This document shows, piece by piece, positions 62,317 through 64,000 of a stretch of DNA of 64,000 bases (position 1 is the stretch's first letter; every line of letters starts with the position of its first letter). Under the pieces are notes generated by a model, which did no database searches, was not told the DNA's origin, and worked only from the letters and a program-made list of their open reading frames with translations. The DNA is taken from contig NZ_BCQJ01000003.1 in NCBI RefSeq assembly GCF_001544375.1, forward strand, positions 306,385 through 370,384, in the 5' to 3' direction. The translations under genes were made by a program, and so were the position numbers. This stretch comes from Enterococcus canis NBRC 100695 (GTDB lineage Bacteria; Bacillota; Bacilli; Lactobacillales; Enterococcaceae).

Positions 62317-63747
62317 TTATTTCTTCATTTTGTCGACGATTTCGTCATATCTTGGACTATTTAAGAAGTTTTCTACCGAAACGTGAACGGCATGTGGTGT
62401 TTTTTGTTTTGCGCGTTCCGTCAGCTCTTCTTGGGTCACAATCAGAACATCGTCTTCATCTTTCAAATTGTTGATAGCAGAGTTGGTGACCGTCACATCA
62501 ATGCCGGCCTTTTTCACTTTGTTTCGTAAGATGGAAGCCCCCATCGCGCTTGAACCCATACCAGCGTCACAAGCGAAGATAATGTGAGTCACATCATCGA
62601 AAGTTGCTGCATTGTCGGCTACGATTTTTTCCGTCATAGTCATTGTTTGGCCTTTAGAAGCCGCTTTGGCCGCTTGTGTTGCAGCAACCGTATCTTCAAA
62701 AGCATCTTCTTCCACGGAGTGATCCGCTTTTAAGACCACCATCCCAATCAAGAAGGACACAACTGCGCCAGCTAAGACCCCAGCAATTACTGGTAAGTAG
62801 CCGCCACGAGGTGTCATAGCCATGATGGCGATAATTGAGCCTGGTGAAGCTGCTGCTTGTAGACCTGCACCTAATAATTGGAACGTGAAAGTACCAGCTA
62901 CACCACCACCGATAACTGCTAAGAACATCAATGGTTTCATCATGACATATGGGAAGTAGATTTCATGAATCCCACCCAAGAATTGGATGATAATCGCGCC
63001 TGGTGCCGAAGATTTCGCGGAACCTTTACCAAATAGAGAGAAGGCTAACAAGACACCCAAACCTGGTCCAGGGTTCGCTTCTAATAAGAAGAGAATTGAT
63101 TTTCCGGCTTCTGCTACTTGTTCTGTTCCTAATGGTGTCAAAATGCCGTGATTGATTGCGTTATTCAAGAATAAGATTTTTGCTGGTTCAATAAAGATAT
63201 TAGCCAGCGGCAATAGGTTAGCATTAACGATGGTTTCAACGCCGGCTGCCATCACATTGGTCAAGCTGGTAACCACTGGTCCAACTGCGAAGAAACCTAA
63301 AATTGCTAATCCGAAACCAAGTAAACCTGCTGAGAAGTTGTTAACTAGCATTTCAAAACCAGCCCGAATTTTATCTTGGAAAAGATCATCGAATTTCTTA
63401 ATGACCCACCCCCCTAAAGGACCCATGATCATGGCACCGATAAACATCGTGACATCCGAACCAACGATAACCCCCATCGTAGCGATTGCCCCTACAACTG
63501 CTCCTCGTTGACCATGAACCATGCTACCACCCGTATAAGCGATCAATAATGGCAATAAATACGTTAGCATTGGTCCAACTAGTTCGTTCAACTGCGCGTT
63601 GGGAATCCAACCTGTGTCAATGAATAATGCTGTAATAACACCCCATGCAATAAATGCGCCAATGTTGGGCATGACCATGCCACTTAGATAACTTCCTAAG
63701 CGCTGGATTTTGGCCTTTAGCCCAGTACCCTGTGCTGTTTGTTCCAT
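62317..63747 (-). CDS. mtlA: PTS mannitol-specific EIICB component
   Basis: The product is 476 residues: EIIC membrane domain (about 10-345, with LGSYLSGMVMPNIGAFIAWG and GGIHEIYFPYVMMKP) and EIIB domain (about 380-476) whose active Cys is in IIFACDAGMGSSAMGAS. EIIA is separate (mtlF). It imports and phosphorylates mannitol. AAGGAGG precedes the ATG. Confidence 0.96.
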   Translation of the reverse strand: MEQTAQGTGLKAKIQRLGSYLSGMVMPNIGAFIAWGVITALFIDTGWIPNAQLNELVGPMLTYLLPLLIAYTGGSMVHGQRGAVVGAIATMGVIVGSDVTMFIGAMIMGPLGGWVIKKFDDLFQDKIRAGFEMLVNNFSAGLLGFGLAILGFFAVGPVVTSLTNVMAAGVETIVNANLLPLANIFIEPAKILFLNNAINHGILTPLGTEQVAEAGKSILFLLEANPGPGLGVLLAFSLFGKGSAKSSAPGAIIIQFLGGIHEIYFPYVMMKPLMFLAVIGGGVAGTFTFQLLGAGLQAAASPGSIIAIMAMTPRGGYLPVIAGVLAGAVVSFLIGMVVLKADHSVEEDAFEDTVAATQAAKAASKGQTMTMTEKIVADNAATFDDVTHIIFACDAGMGSSAMGASILRNKVKKAGIDVTVTNSAINNLKDEDDVLIVTQEELTERAKQKTPHAVHVSVENFLNSPRYDEIVDKMKK

Positions 63748-63779
63748 TTTTCTTCCTCCTTTATTCTTTCTACACTTTT

Positions 63780-63808
63780 ATTGTAAGCGCTAAAGAAAGT
63801 GGTTTCAA
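63780..63808 (-). promoter_or_regulatory. mtlA promoter with overlapping cre
   Basis: Minus-strand TTGAAA (63803-63808), 17 bp, TACAAT (63780-63785). TGTAAGCGCTAAAG (63782-63795) matches the cre consensus at 12 of 14 positions and overlaps the -10, predicting CcpA repression. Confidence 0.75.
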
Positions 63809-63826
63809 CAACTACCACCTATACCT

Positions 63827-63848
63827 TTGGCACACTTCTATGTGCCAA
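63827..63848. promoter_or_regulatory. MtlR binding site
   Basis: TTGGCACA, six bases, TGTGCCAA: perfect eight-base arms, closely like the TTGNCACA/TGTGNCAA MtlR site of Bacillus. It lies about 19 bp upstream of the mtlA -35, a suitable place for an activator. Confidence 0.8.
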
Positions 63849-63891
63849 TGTGCCACTTTAGGTCAAAATCAAGTAAAAGAGGACATTTTTC

Positions 63892-63934
63892 TGAATAAAA
63901 AAACAGACCAATTCCACTTTTCAGGATTGGTCTA
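63892..63934 (-). terminator. Terminator of a gene beyond the right edge
   Basis: AGACCAAT/ATTGGTCT hairpin (63906-63934) followed on the minus strand by G and a run of seven T. It would end a minus-strand transcript that begins outside the window. Confidence 0.7.
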
Positions 63935-63940
63935 AAAAAA

Positions 63941-63981
63941 AGCATCTGGAACATAACTTTTTGAGTTACGTCCCAGACGCT
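63941..63981. repeat. Imperfect hairpin repeat, copy 2
   Basis: An imperfect stem-loop in opposite orientation to copy 1 (50754-50792), sharing TAACTCAAAAAGTTATGT and a similar GTCTGGGA-type outer stem with three mismatches. It lies upstream of the mtl operon, next to a terminator. Confidence 0.75.
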
Positions 63982-64000
63982 TCCTATTACTATTTTACGC

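Overview
The window looks like ordinary chromosome from an Enterococcus or a close relative. The support is a Na+-type V-ATPase operon of the Enterococcus hirae ntp kind, a nrdHEF cluster behind a NrdR box pair, an mtlARFD mannitol operon, an EF1143-like HD phosphohydrolase and an rpoE-pyrG-fba neighbourhood. Base composition is moderate and even. I see no insertion sequence, phage, integrase, rRNA operon or CRISPR array. The species cannot be fixed from the sequence alone.

Layout. 1-5.3 kb: beta-glucoside use (LacI regulator cut by the left edge, GH3 and GH1 enzymes, RpiR regulator). 5.4-9.5 kb: fba, pyrG with a CTP-sensing type leader, rpoE and a DUF1934 gene. 9.5-12.4 kb: SorC regulator with a TPP-dependent E1 alpha/beta pair lacking E2 and E3. 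12.5-18.7 kb: mostly plus-strand housekeeping genes (Zn-ribbon protein, LipL-like transferase, HD phosphohydrolase, HAD phosphatase, NUDIX, glyoxalase) and a pyridoxine kinase/ECF S component/YwlG set. 18.8-28.7 kb: ntpFIKECGABD-ntpJ, coupling Na+ export to K+ uptake, behind a structured leader. 29-38 kb: a GATase-like hydrolase, an ABC exporter, uvrC, trxA, mutS2, cvpA and zapA. 38-42.4 kb: rnhC, a previously unlisted 51-aa membrane protein, tRNA-Lys, and feoA-feoB plus its small Cys-rich partner under a Fur-like box. 42.6-46.1 kb: nrdHEF. 46-54.3 kb: DUF1801, a P-type ATPase with a non-canonical ion site, an Mga-type regulator, an AI-2E family protein, DUF92, a tyrosine phosphatase and nagB. 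54.4-57.9 kb: a putative exopolysaccharide operon (degenerate GGDEF membrane protein, 44-aa membrane peptide, processive GT2, membrane-anchored GH8). 57.9-63.8 kb: a NUDIX hydrolase and mtlARFD with a clear MtlR site and cre.

The best candidates for something little described are the four-gene exopolysaccharide operon, which couples a GGDEF domain that has lost its signature to a synthase-like GT2 and a GH8 hydrolase, and the 51-aa single-span protein with a DGPTSI motif that I recall from the beta subunit of Na+-pumping decarboxylases. Several regulatory regions can be read almost completely: the pyrG reiterative-transcription attenuator, the NrdR box pair, the feo Fur box and the mtlA promoter. 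An imperfect hairpin repeat occurs at 50754-50792 and 63941-63981.
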